Assembly: GCA_903932565.1 (NCBI GenBank)
Contig: CAIZGQ010000401.1
Location: forward strand, 1-43,155
DNA length: 43,155 nucleotides
Source: an uncultured Hyphomicrobiales bacterium
GTDB lineage: Bacteria; Pseudomonadota; Alphaproteobacteria; Rhizobiales; Beijerinckiaceae
Direction of reading: 5' to 3'
Shown here piece by piece: positions 7,594 through 15,691 of this stretch (within the stretch, counting starts at the first letter, position 1; every line of letters begins with the position of its first letter). The position numbers and the translations under genes were made by a program. Under the pieces are notes generated by a model, which worked only from the letters and a program-made list of their open reading frames with translations, searched no databases and had not been told where the DNA came from.

Positions 7594-9738
7594 CTATCGC
7601 CTTCGAGACGGGGAATTCAGGAACGAACCGCGACTGCGGCCCGTGATCGGGTTCACCTTTGGCCGAGGGGCCGAAGGGAATGACGCCGCCACCGGCCCGC
7701 GACCGAGGGGGGTGTCGCTGATCGATGGCGGCGGTGGTGGGACAGGCACAGTGGCTGCGCCTTCCAGCACAAGCTGGGGCGCAGCCTGCACCGGCACCCG
7801 GAACGGCTTCGGTACCCAGCGCATGTCGCTGCGGCTTTGCGCGCGACCTGGCGTCAGGATGACCGCATAGGCGTAGACCAGGTGGTCCCATGTTTCGTTG
7901 CGCGGCCGCAGTTTGGCCCAGCGGCCGGCCTTCAGTTCTTCGGCGGTGATTTCGTCGAAGAATTCATCATCGAGGCCCCGGACTTTGTCGTTCCGTTCGC
8001 GCTTTGGCGCGCCTGGGCGATCGGCGCCGGGAAAGTGGATGTAACCCGGGCCCGGTGTTTCGCGGCGTAGGCGGACATCCACCATGTTCTTGATCTTGTG
8101 GACGTTGGGCATCCACAGTTGCGGGGCGTTGCGTTTCGGCGTGCCCTTTGCTTTCCGATCGACGAATTCAGCCGGCGGCATCAGTTTGGCATTCGGGTTG
8201 TTGCCGCCTTTCAGCAGCACCACTCGCGTTCGTTGTATGCCCCAGCCACCATGGCTGATCGGTTCGGTGGCCTTGTGCCACAGCCGCTTGACCGAGCTGG
8301 TCCAGCTTTCCGACTTTGTGCCGCCGCCGCCGGTGTCGATCCCGACTGCCAGCGGTGGCGGGCTCTGCCCTGATCCGTCGGCCAGTGGCCAGGTCTTGTT
8401 CCACAGCGGCAACAGCGCTTCAGCATGTTCAGGCCGGGAAAACGGCGTCAGCGCGGTCATGCCGTCATCCAGCACATCGATCGACCAGCGATCGATCAGC
8501 CACGATTCCAGCCCGTCACCCCAACCCACCGCAGCGCATTGAAAGCTGCTGGCCTGGACGTCGACCAGGATGACGATAGCTACCACGCCCGGTGGTACGG
8601 TGCCGAGCTGGAACCCGGGCTCGCGCCGTTTGCGCAGGTCGTCAGCCTTTAGCGGCTCCTCACCCGACAGGATCGAGCGGTAATTCTTGCCGGCCGCCGT
8701 GTTGGCGAAGGCCTTCAGCGCGCTTTCGTCCTGGCGCGCTTCCCATTGCAATTGAGCCTCGCGATACTGGCGGGCGCGTTCAGGCCAGGAGCGAAACCCC
8801 AGCAAGCCATCGACCCGGAAGCCGCGGCGGCGTAGGCCTGCAGTTGGCCTGGTCGCGACGAAACCCCGGTTGGGCAGATCGCCGGTGCTGGCCACCAGAT
8901 GGCGTTGCATGTCGGGCATCAGGACACAGCCGCTTTTCGGGCAGACGACGTGCGCCGTTTGCGCGGCGAGATCCGGCGTACCTTTATCGAACCGCAGATC
9001 GCGCATCAGATCCGGCTCAAACCTTTCGCCGCATGACGGGCAGAGTGGCATCAGCCGTTCATCGGTACCGGCAGCAACGAATGCCTCGATATCGCACTTG
9101 CCAGCGTCGCGGGCGGGCGACGACGACACGAACTTTGTATCGCGGCCTTCGAAACTTTCGGCGCGGGCATCGAGCAGACCGACTGGTGAGCCCTGCCCCT
9201 CGATATCCGAATCGATCTGGTCGAAATCATCTAGCCAGCCACGTGGAACGGGGCGGGCGCGGAATTGTGAAGCCACCGGCCAGACCGAAGTGAGGATCAT
9301 GGCGCGGAATTGCTTCAGAAAGATATTGTCGGCGCCGACCGTGCCGAGCTGCTCGCCCTTCAGGATCGGCGTGGTGGAAATCATTGGCGCGATACGGCGC
9401 ACCACGAAATCCTGCATCAGTGTCTTGTCGGGCTGGCAGACCAGCACGTCGGCCGGGTCATGTTCGATCGACCAGCCCAGCCAGGCGAGGCCGATTTCCG
9501 ACTTGCCCTGTTGTGCCGGGCCCATCAGGCCAACCTCGGATGTTTGCGGATCGCTTAGCGCATCCATCACTTCCATCTGCCAGGGCGCGACTTCCGGGTC
9601 ATACCCGATGTTTTCGATTGCCCATTGGCTGACGGTCAGGCGCTCTTTCGGGCGCATCAATTTTGCCAGGCTGGCGATGATCCGGCCCGCCGATTCAAAT
9701 GGCGGTATCGGTGTCTTCGTCTCCTGAAAAAGCATCAA
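7594..9738 (-). CDS. Terminase large subunit (GpA family)
   Basis: ATP-driven DNA packaging motor and nuclease, 714 aa. The N-terminal ATPase has Walker A GPAQQGKS at residues 73-80 and a Walker B-like stretch WLDDFDQID near 169-176. A zinc-binding segment typical of GpA follows (CPSC...CPKSGC, about 230-270). The C-terminal nuclease region contains VGIDTGGGGTKSE. The last ~70 residues are Pro-rich and look disordered. It starts inside the small terminase gene (44-base overlap). GpA-type terminases usually cut at cos sites. Confidence 0.92.
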   Translation of the reverse strand: MMLFQETKTPIPPFESAGRIIASLAKLMRPKERLTVSQWAIENIGYDPEVAPWQMEVMDALSDPQTSEVGLMGPAQQGKSEIGLAWLGWSIEHDPADVLVCQPDKTLMQDFVVRRIAPMISTTPILKGEQLGTVGADNIFLKQFRAMILTSVWPVASQFRARPVPRGWLDDFDQIDSDIEGQGSPVGLLDARAESFEGRDTKFVSSSPARDAGKCDIEAFVAAGTDERLMPLCPSCGERFEPDLMRDLRFDKGTPDLAAQTAHVVCPKSGCVLMPDMQRHLVASTGDLPNRGFVATRPTAGLRRRGFRVDGLLGFRSWPERARQYREAQLQWEARQDESALKAFANTAAGKNYRSILSGEEPLKADDLRKRREPGFQLGTVPPGVVAIVILVDVQASSFQCAAVGWGDGLESWLIDRWSIDVLDDGMTALTPFSRPEHAEALLPLWNKTWPLADGSGQSPPPLAVGIDTGGGGTKSESWTSSVKRLWHKATEPISHGGWGIQRTRVVLLKGGNNPNAKLMPPAEFVDRKAKGTPKRNAPQLWMPNVHKIKNMVDVRLRRETPGPGYIHFPGADRPGAPKRERNDKVRGLDDEFFDEITAEELKAGRWAKLRPRNETWDHLVYAYAVILTPGRAQSRSDMRWVPKPFRVPVQAAPQLVLEGAATVPVPPPPPSISDTPLGRGPVAASFPSAPRPKVNPITGRSRGSFLNSPSRRR

Positions 9739-10273
9739 CAGCGCGTTCCATTCGGGCGGCGATGTCGCGGCGATCCTGCTCGATCAGGCGATCAAGCGCA
9801 GCCAGGACTTCCCGCGATACGTGCGTGCGCTTACCGAGCCGATCCGGCAGCGATTTCATTCTGTCAGCGATGAACAGCACCAGGTCGCCAGTGGCGGCGA
9901 TGACCGGCCCTTTGCGCACTAGCTCCCGGCGGCGTTCACCGACCCGGATTGCGGCCAGTTCCTCTTCGAGGATCTGTTTACGATCGGCCGATGAAAGCAT
10001 CGACGGCGCCGTTGCGGCACTGGCGGCATCATCGCCCAGCAGTTCAAAGCCTAGCTGACGGATTTCCGCGTTTCGCGCATCGACCAGCTTGCGCTTTTCG
10101 TCTTCGAGGCCGCGCACAAAGGCGAACGCGTCTTCCAGCTCGATCTCATAGGCGACGCCGTTGCTGCCCCGGGCAATGATGGGGAAGTCTGGACGCTCTG
10201 CCATCAATTTGCGCAGAGTGGGCTCAGACGGCATGCCCGGCATCAAGGCAAGGTCGCCTAGAGAGCCGCGCAT
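9695..10273 (-). CDS. Terminase small subunit
   Basis: A 192-aa DNA-recognition partner of the large terminase, judged from its position directly upstream and overlapping it. The start is taken at the ATG at 10273 (MRGSLGDLALM); a TTG further upstream is less likely. The N-terminus looks like a winged helix (PSEPTLRKLMAERPDFPII). A central helical oligomerisation region (EDEKRKLVDARNAEIRQLGF) and a charged C-terminus follow, the latter presumably contacting the large subunit. Confidence 0.8.
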   Translation of the reverse strand: MRGSLGDLALMPGMPSEPTLRKLMAERPDFPIIARGSNGVAYEIELEDAFAFVRGLEDEKRKLVDARNAEIRQLGFELLGDDAASAATAPSMLSSADRKQILEEELAAIRVGERRRELVRKGPVIAATGDLVLFIADRMKSLPDRLGKRTHVSREVLAALDRLIEQDRRDIAARMERAVDAFSGDEDTDTAI

Positions 10274-10580
10274 CGTCCGAAACCCAAAGAAAAACAACGC
10301 AGTATGGCGGAATGCCGGACATTCACACGCGTCGCGCTTCGCTTACCCCCATTGCGTTTTGGCCCTGGAAGGACCCATCGGCAGGGGGGGCACACTTGTG
10401 TCACAGCGACATGGTTATCTTCATCCTGTCGAGCAGGGCGGATGCAGTCAGTCATACGCATCGCCGATCGTATATAAAAATAGGCCCAATTTACCCCGGA
10501 GACGAAGGCCCTATATTTTGCCCCGGACTCCGGAATGGGGTTGACACAGTCCACCCGTATAAATCTGCCATTCTGCACCG
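10274..10580 (-). other. Non-coding region upstream of the small terminase; candidate cos/packaging site
   Basis: 307 bases without a convincing gene: a 106-codon frame here has random codon use and a GTG start. It contains a run of seven G at 10384-10390, followed by a short ACAC-TT-GTGT hairpin, and an AT-rich stretch (10464-10500). In lambda-like phages with GpA terminases the cos region lies in this slot, just before the small terminase gene. The assignment is positional only; no cos sequence is recognised. A late promoter may also be here, but I found no convincing -35/-10 pair. Confidence 0.35.
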
Positions 10581-11051
10581 TCAGAACCCCGGATTAAGGT
10601 CTGGTCGATCGAACAGCCGGGTCGCCTCGATCGCACTCAATTGGCGCAGCACACTCTCATACCTCCACCGCAGACCGTCAGTTGTGGTGCCCGACTCGCG
10701 CCCGCCCATCGCCTCCCAAACACGCTCCCAGCGAAACCCGCCCGCACCAGGCCGGGACTTCATGGCCAGCACCACGGCCAGCAGCGATCGCTTGGCAGGT
10801 GCCACTTCCATCATCATGCAATCCGGATTGATGAACACCCGATCGCGCAACCCAACTTCGCGGCGGTTCAATTGCAATCGTGGTCGCGCGTCATTGTCGG
10901 CATAGTCCATGATCCTGTCCCGCACGATGTCAGGCCAGCCATTGCCACCGCGCAGCCATTCATGCTCGCGATCCGGCGAGCGCATCAGATATTCCCACGC
11001 CTCGATCAATGTCTCTTCCATCGCCTCGATCGCCGCATCACGCCTCGCCAT
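10581..11051 (-). CDS. DUF6362-like protein, possible late regulator
   Basis: A 156-aa protein from the ATG at 11051, which has AAAGGGTGGA upstream. The first half includes GGNGWPDIVRDRIMDYAD, and the second half is a helical, HTH-like region (FRWERVWEAMGGRES, then LRWRYESVLRQLSAIEATRL). This layout resembles the DUF6362 proteins found just upstream of phage packaging genes. A role in switching on late genes is inferred from its place between the replication and terminase modules, like lambda Q, and is not shown by any motif. Confidence 0.55.
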   Translation of the reverse strand: MARRDAAIEAMEETLIEAWEYLMRSPDREHEWLRGGNGWPDIVRDRIMDYADNDARPRLQLNRREVGLRDRVFINPDCMMMEVAPAKRSLLAVVLAMKSRPGAGGFRWERVWEAMGGRESGTTTDGLRWRYESVLRQLSAIEATRLFDRPDLNPGF

Positions 11052-11126
11052 ATTCCACCCTTTCAAAGCACCAAAACCGACCGATTAAGCTCTAAACTGC
11101 CCTGTTTTATCCAATCTCACCGTCGC

Positions 11127-11404
11127 GCTCCAAAAATGGAGCACTGCCGAAACCACCGCAACACCGACCCTACCAATTGAAAAGACTGACTTTATTATCT
11201 CTTGATAGCTGACTTTGAGAGAAATGGAGCAAATGGAGCATAAAACCGCATACTTTGCCTCGATAACGCTTCACTTTTCCCATGTGGAACGGCGCAGGTT
11301 TTCTGCTCCATTTGCTCCACTCACACAGCAACCCCTTGAAAGGCCTTCACTTTCGCAATGCTCCACGACCATTTTTCGCCAGTTTCCAAACTTCAGGTGG
11401 AGCA
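11127..11404. repeat. TGGAGCA iteron array (candidate replication origin or regulatory region)
   Basis: This lies in the 378-base non-coding stretch 11052-11429. TGGAGCA occurs at 11137, 11225, 11234 and 11398 (plus sense), and its complement TGCTCCA at 11304, 11313 and 11359. That is seven copies where chance predicts well under one. Two tandem pairs form an exact 16-bp inverted repeat (11225-11240 against 11304-11319). A further hairpin, GCTCCA-AAAA-TGGAGC, is at 11127-11142. The array lies directly downstream of the primase-helicase gene. P4-type SF3 primases bind short repeated sites at their origins, so an origin is the leading reading. An operator array for a regulator is the alternative. 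Confidence 0.65.
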
Positions 11405-11429
11405 CTCCAAACGCACTAACTCCTTGAAA

Positions 11430-13274
11430 TCAGTCAGGCGCAAACGGATCGACATCATCGATAATCGCGTCAGATACGTCGCCAGAACCATCCTCCGGCG
11501 GCCATCGACCGGAGTTGATCGCCTCCACAGTCGCGCCAAACAGCGGCCGCACCTTCACCCACCATTCGCCGTTCGATGTCTTCCGCTCGAACTGCTTGTC
11601 GCGCATGGCGTTGTTGAACCCGCGATTGTGCCAGCCCGCGCCACCACTGGCTTTGCTCCAGGCCTCGTACAGCGCGAACAGCTCGGTAACGCGCACCCGC
11701 ACCACCTTGGCATCGCCACCGACTTCACAGCACTGCGACAGGAACCGCCCCAGCTCATCCGAGTCGTCGCGATAGGCCTGCGTCGCCGCCCGCACCTGTT
11801 CCGGCTCGATCAACTTGTGCTCTTTCCAGTCGCACAGACCGTCCAGCAGCCGGTTCAGGATGCCGCTCGCCTCGTTGTCGCGCATGCGATTGCCCAGGTC
11901 GCTGTCGACCTCTTCTTTGGGAAGCTGCACTGCCCACGGCACCAGCTGCATGCGCCGCCAGATCCCGTCGCTGGCATCCTTGATCTTTGGCCGGTTGTTG
12001 CCGCTGATCGTCATTTTGAAGCTGGGCAGAAACGTGAAAAAGCCCTTGTTCAGATGTCGCGCATCGACAGGATCTTGCCCTGTCACCTGCTTGATCAAAC
12101 CTTCGTTCAGCGTCGAACCCTGCGCAGGTTCGCTTACCCGCAAAAACCGCACACCCGGCAATCGCGCAATGTCAGGCGTGGCCTGGTCGCCACGCTTGCC
12201 AGCGCCGGATTGCAGGAATGATTCGATCGGGATTGACCCGGCATAGTCGCCCGCAATGTGGGCGATCGTTTCGACCCACGTTCCTTTGCCGTTGCGCCCG
12301 CTGCCATAGAAGAACGCCAGCTTTTGCGGCCCTGTATCACCGGTCAGCGACAGACCGCCCCACTGGTGGATAAATCGCCGCATCACTTCATCGGGCTGCA
12401 TCTTGGCGATGAAGTCGTCATATTCCGGGCACTTCGCCGATGGCCGATAGTCCGCGTTGCATACCTTGGTCATCAGATCGGCACGGTCATGCTTGTCGAG
12501 CCGCACTTTCCACCCATTGGTGTGCCACTCGCTCTTGTCCGCCTCGATCTCGGCCGCGGATCTCTTTTCATTGCGCCGGATCAGCCGCAGGGTGCCATTG
12601 CGCACATTGATAGCCATCCGGTCATGGTCGAACGCATCAGGCTTGACCGCGATCATCTCGAAACTTTTGCACAGCGTCGCAATCGCCGCCATGCGCCCGG
12701 CCGCCTCGCTGGTACGCGCCCAGGCCGTCAGCTTTTCCGAAAACATCACCATCTTGTTGCCGGATGAATAGACGTAATCGAGCGCTTCCAGCTTTGCGAA
12801 CCAGTCGGCGCGAATTGAATCATCCAGAAACCCGCGCGGCAGCTTGTCGATCTTGCGCAACGGCAGGCCGTCATCGCCATCTTTCCAGCCACTCGCGCCG
12901 ACAATGCGCGCTTCGTTGCCGATGGCACGGACCGTGGCATAGACCGATTGCATCACCCGCGCTGGCGCCCGGTCTTTTTCTTCGGACAACAACGCCCAGC
13001 GCCTGCCATCCCAGGCAAACCACCCAAATTCGGCACAAAACCGGAAATCGGCACCGAACCGCAAAAGCCAGCGTTCGGCATTGCCAAGGTCAGTCATGGC
13101 GAGCCGTGCGCACCGCGCATCCATTGGCCCATCCATCGCAACGACGATTCGACCGCCCCCCGCACCCCCTGCAAAGCCACTTACAGGTGCAGCGCCATCC
13201 GGAGCATTGCCGTTATTGTCCGCAGGGGGCGCGGGGGTTTGGCCTGTCGCCAATATGTTGCGTTTCCGGGTCAT
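11430..13274 (-). CDS. SF3 primase-helicase (phage/plasmid primase, P4/D5 family)
   Basis: Replication initiator/helicase, 614 aa from the ATG at 13274, which overlaps the upstream stop (TGATG). Residues about 60-310 match the D5_N-type helical region. The SF3 helicase core has Walker A GSGRNGKGT at 324-332, a Walker B-region RFLRVSEPAQG, and the sensor/arginine segment KMTISGNNRP followed by GIWRRMQLVPW. The C-terminus looks like a winged helix (WHNRGFNNAMRDK). No obvious primase catalytic domain is present at the N-terminus, so priming may come from another protein. It would unwind DNA at a nearby origin, plausibly the TGGAGCA array just downstream. Confidence 0.88.
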   Translation of the reverse strand: MTRKRNILATGQTPAPPADNNGNAPDGAAPVSGFAGGAGGGRIVVAMDGPMDARCARLAMTDLGNAERWLLRFGADFRFCAEFGWFAWDGRRWALLSEEKDRAPARVMQSVYATVRAIGNEARIVGASGWKDGDDGLPLRKIDKLPRGFLDDSIRADWFAKLEALDYVYSSGNKMVMFSEKLTAWARTSEAAGRMAAIATLCKSFEMIAVKPDAFDHDRMAINVRNGTLRLIRRNEKRSAAEIEADKSEWHTNGWKVRLDKHDRADLMTKVCNADYRPSAKCPEYDDFIAKMQPDEVMRRFIHQWGGLSLTGDTGPQKLAFFYGSGRNGKGTWVETIAHIAGDYAGSIPIESFLQSGAGKRGDQATPDIARLPGVRFLRVSEPAQGSTLNEGLIKQVTGQDPVDARHLNKGFFTFLPSFKMTISGNNRPKIKDASDGIWRRMQLVPWAVQLPKEEVDSDLGNRMRDNEASGILNRLLDGLCDWKEHKLIEPEQVRAATQAYRDDSDELGRFLSQCCEVGGDAKVVRVRVTELFALYEAWSKASGGAGWHNRGFNNAMRDKQFERKTSNGEWWVKVRPLFGATVEAINSGRWPPEDGSGDVSDAIIDDVDPFAPD

Positions 13275-13864
13275 CAGGCCGCAATCTGACCTTTGTGCGC
13301 GGCCACGACTGGCAAACCGCCCCACGTCAGGATCTGGCGTAATCGCTCGGCCGCACCATCGTCATCGCATGTCAACGTGACGCCATCGCCCAGCGACCGC
13401 AGCGCGCCGATCGCCTCCCGCGACCAATCGAGCAGGCAAATGCCAGCCCCTGCACCGCGCAGCCATTCGAACGGATTGCCGAACAGCCGCAGCCGCGAAA
13501 CCGTGCCGATCTGCGCCGCATGCAGCCACTCGTCACCCAGCAGCCATCCTTCGCCGTTCAGCAAGTGCCATTCTTCGGGCTCACTCGATCGCACAGCACA
13601 CACATCGATCACCGCACCCTGATCGCGCACGGCCAGCAGCAACGCGATCGTGTCGCCATCCCAGTCAAACATGCCATGATCGCCCAGCGCGATACGCGCC
13701 CGGGCGAGATCGCCGGCGCCAGTCAGCTGCGCCACAAACGGCGCCGGAACACCGATCGACACCAGATGGCGCACGATCGCGAACGGCAGCATCAGCGACC
13801 GATAGCCGAATTCGAGCCCTAGATCGGTCATCACTTCTGGCCATGGCGCGGGAACGTCGTTCAC
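13274..13864 (-). CDS. Hypothetical replication-module protein
   Basis: A 196-aa protein starting at a GTG that overlaps the upstream stop (GTGA). It ends in TGATG with the primase-helicase start, so the two are translationally coupled. The first half has GYRSLMLPFAIVRHLVSIG; the second half has PFEWLRGAGAGICLLDWS and VTLTCDDDGAAERLRQIL, an alternating beta/alpha pattern. It could be a degenerate Toprim/primase-associated domain supplying what the helicase lacks, but no catalytic signature is clear. Function unknown. Confidence 0.65.
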   Translation of the reverse strand: MNDVPAPWPEVMTDLGLEFGYRSLMLPFAIVRHLVSIGVPAPFVAQLTGAGDLARARIALGDHGMFDWDGDTIALLLAVRDQGAVIDVCAVRSSEPEEWHLLNGEGWLLGDEWLHAAQIGTVSRLRLFGNPFEWLRGAGAGICLLDWSREAIGALRSLGDGVTLTCDDDGAAERLRQILTWGGLPVVAAHKGQIAA

Positions 13865-14025
13865 GGTGTTTCGCCCCGATCATCTTCAAGTGGCAAAGCG
13901 ACCTCGCCCGATCGCGCGGCCGGGCCCAGCACACGGTGCAGAAGCTCTGTCACCGCTCGCCGCGCGCCGCGCCGCCCGCGCTTCATCGCCTGGCGACGCC
14001 GGCGCGATTGGTCTTTCCAGCTCAT
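13861..14025 (-). CDS. Small basic protein (54 aa)
   Basis: Begins MSWKDQSRRRRQAMKRGRRG and ends EDDRGETP: a very basic N-terminal half and an acidic tail, suggesting nucleic-acid binding. The ATG overlaps the stop of the small frame upstream (ATGA), and its stop overlaps the GTG of the next gene (GTGA). It shares its reading frame with the ATG at 14214, so it could instead be the C-terminus of a 117-aa protein. The ATGA overlap favours a separate gene. Confidence 0.55.
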   Translation of the reverse strand: MSWKDQSRRRRQAMKRGRRGARRAVTELLHRVLGPAARSGEVALPLEDDRGETP

Positions 14026-14214
14026 TGGCCCGACTGCACGCCTAGGATAGCGCGCATCCGATCCATCGTCGCCAGCGCGCGCGGCACATCGGCCCGCGGC
14101 CCCTCGGTCGACAAATCGAGCGCCAGTTCCGCCATCCGCACGCAATTCGCGCGCGTCGCGATACACCCGCCAGCGCGGTACCGCGCTGGCGCCAATCTCG
14201 GCTTGAACAGACAT
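14022..14214 (-). CDS. Small gene with an apparent change of reading frame
   Basis: An ATG at 14214 with a very strong ribosome site (GGAGGGGAG, 5 nt spacing) opens MSVQAEIGASAVPRWRVY. Host-like codon use stays in this frame to about 14140, then moves to the +1 frame. There an ATG at 14135 gives a 37-aa frame, MAELALDLSTEG to GVQSGQ, ending TGA at 14024-14022 with an ATGA overlap to the next gene. In the original frame the same stretch uses rare CGA, GGA and AGG codons. Either there are two overlapping genes, a +1 frameshift (programmed or a sequence error), or a 117-aa frame that continues into the next gene. Confidence 0.4.
14168..14191. repeat. 24-bp perfect palindrome inside a small gene
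   Basis: Bases 14168-14191 are their own reverse complement with no spacer: CGCCAGCGCGGT followed by its exact complement. The site lies 23 nt inside the small gene starting at 14214 and just before its frame switch. As RNA it could fold into a stable GC hairpin over the early codons; as DNA it could be a dimer binding site. No partner is identified. Confidence 0.6.
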
Positions 14215-14247
14215 GAAAACTCCCCTCCAAAACGGGAAAAGCGAACG

Positions 14248-15465
14248 TCAGACCCGAACCGGCATCAGCACATGCACCAGGCGCGGCAGTCCATCGGGCT
14301 GGTCTTTGTCGGCCCCGCTGGCCTCGATCCGCACTGGCGCCTCGCCATCGGTCCACCTGATCACGACATCATCGGTGGCAATCTTGCCCAGCGCGTCGCG
14401 CAGGTATTTGCCGTCGAACCCGATCGCCTGATCGTCACCCTCGCACAGCGCAGGCACTTCTTCGCGCGCATCGCCGAGGTCGGCGTTCACCACGGTCAGG
14501 TCGATCCGGTCTTCGGTGATGTCTAGGCGGATCAACCGCGTGGCCTTGTGCGCCAGCGCCGAAACCCGCGCCACCGCCCCGGCCAGCGCCTCGCGCCCCA
14601 CGGTCAGTTCGCGCTTCGCCGCATGCGGGATCACCCGGTTGTAATCGGGAAAGGTGCCGTCGATCGTCTTGCTGATCAGCTCGATCTCGCCATCATCGGC
14701 CGCCGGCATCGTAAACGACACCAGATTGCCCGCCGCATTGGTCCGCACCACTACGATCGAGTTGGCCGCAACCTTGATCGAATGCGCCAACGCCTTGCCC
14801 AGTTCACCCACCAGGCCACGCGGCACGATCATCGGCGGCCAGGATGCCGCGCCATCGGGCGCATCGATCCGCAACCGGGCCAGTCGATGCCCGTCAGTCG
14901 TCGCCAGATGCAGGTTCAGCCTATCGGGATGCACATAGATCCCGTTCAGATAATATCGCGTTTCCTCGGTCGAAATCGCATGCTCGACGCTGTCGATCGC
15001 ATCACTCAGCACGGCTGCATAAATCTCGAATTCATGCGCCATGTCGCGCAACGTCAGCACCGGCAAATCCGCCGCCGCCAGCGTCGCCAGGCGAAACCGC
15101 GCACGCCCGGCCGAGATCGCCAAGCGTGAGCCCTCAACCGTCAGCGTCACCATGGCATCGCCATCAAATCCGCCCAGGATCGCCAACAACGCCTTGCCCG
15201 GTACCGTCAGCGCAAAAGGCGCGATGGATTTCACCCAGTCGCCGCTATCCGGCCCATTGCGATCGTCGGTCGCACACCGCCGCATCGCCTGCATGTCCAG
15301 ATCGGTGGCAGTCAGATCGATCGCGCCACCGGCCACGGCGATCATCACGTGCGACAACACCGGAATGGTGTCTTTCGTCGCCACTGCGCCGATCACGTCT
15401 TTGACCGCATCCAGCAACCGGATCGCCCGGATGCGCGTCGCAGGTTTCAAATCAGGCTTTGCCAT
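14248..15465 (-). CDS. dnaN-like: DNA polymerase sliding clamp (beta subunit, DnaN-like)
   Basis: A 405-aa protein with the three repeated clamp domains. Domain 1 has DTIPVLSHVMIAVAGG and DLTATDLDM; domain 2 has STEETRYYLNGIYVH and LATTDGHRLARLRID; domain 3 has DGTFPDYNRVIP, FDGKYLRDALGK and the C-terminal LVHVLMPVRV, like the MPMRL-type end of cellular clamps. As a ring it would tether the replicative polymerase. No polymerase is encoded here, so it probably recruits host Pol III or competes with the host clamp. The gene overlaps the upstream small gene by 14 bases. Confidence 0.9.
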   Translation of the reverse strand: MAKPDLKPATRIRAIRLLDAVKDVIGAVATKDTIPVLSHVMIAVAGGAIDLTATDLDMQAMRRCATDDRNGPDSGDWVKSIAPFALTVPGKALLAILGGFDGDAMVTLTVEGSRLAISAGRARFRLATLAAADLPVLTLRDMAHEFEIYAAVLSDAIDSVEHAISTEETRYYLNGIYVHPDRLNLHLATTDGHRLARLRIDAPDGAASWPPMIVPRGLVGELGKALAHSIKVAANSIVVVRTNAAGNLVSFTMPAADDGEIELISKTIDGTFPDYNRVIPHAAKRELTVGREALAGAVARVSALAHKATRLIRLDITEDRIDLTVVNADLGDAREEVPALCEGDDQAIGFDGKYLRDALGKIATDDVVIRWTDGEAPVRIEASGADKDQPDGLPRLVHVLMPVRV

Positions 15466-15691
15466 TGGTCGCCCCTCCCTTGATCGCCGCAGCCACGGCT
15501 GATGCGCCTTCGTGCAAACCCAGCTCGATCATTTCGATCTGGATCGAGATAGATCGCACGATCTCGATTGCCCGTTCCGCTTCGCCGGGGTTGCGCTCGG
15601 CCACCGTTGCCGCGGCCCTCTGCCGCTGCAGCAGAAACGCCAGCACATCGTTACGCTCCTGCAAGCGCGCGATTTCCATGTGCACAGTCAC
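15452..15691 (-). CDS. Small helical hypothetical protein
   Basis: 79 aa from a GTG overlapping the upstream stop (GTGA); an ATG at 15679 is an alternative start. Almost entirely helical and heptad-like (MEIARLQERNDVLAFLLQRQ, then AERAIEIVRSISIQIEMIEL), so probably a coiled-coil oligomer. It lies between the winged-helix gene and the clamp gene. Function unknown. Confidence 0.6.
   Translation of the reverse strand: MTVHMEIARLQERNDVLAFLLQRQRAAATVAERNPGEAERAIEIVRSISIQIEMIELGLHEGASAVAAAIKGGATNGKA

Noticed and set aside
10541-10563. TTGACA ... TATAAA on the plus strand
   Set aside because: The spacing is only 11 bp and the direction leads into genes on the opposite strand.
10258-10578. 106-codon minus-strand frame in the gap before the small terminase
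   Set aside because: GTG start, random codon use, and a frame different from both neighbours; more likely non-coding packaging DNA.
11215-11427. 70-codon plus-strand frame inside the iteron region
   Set aside because: Starts within the repeats, has no separate ribosome site and unnatural composition.
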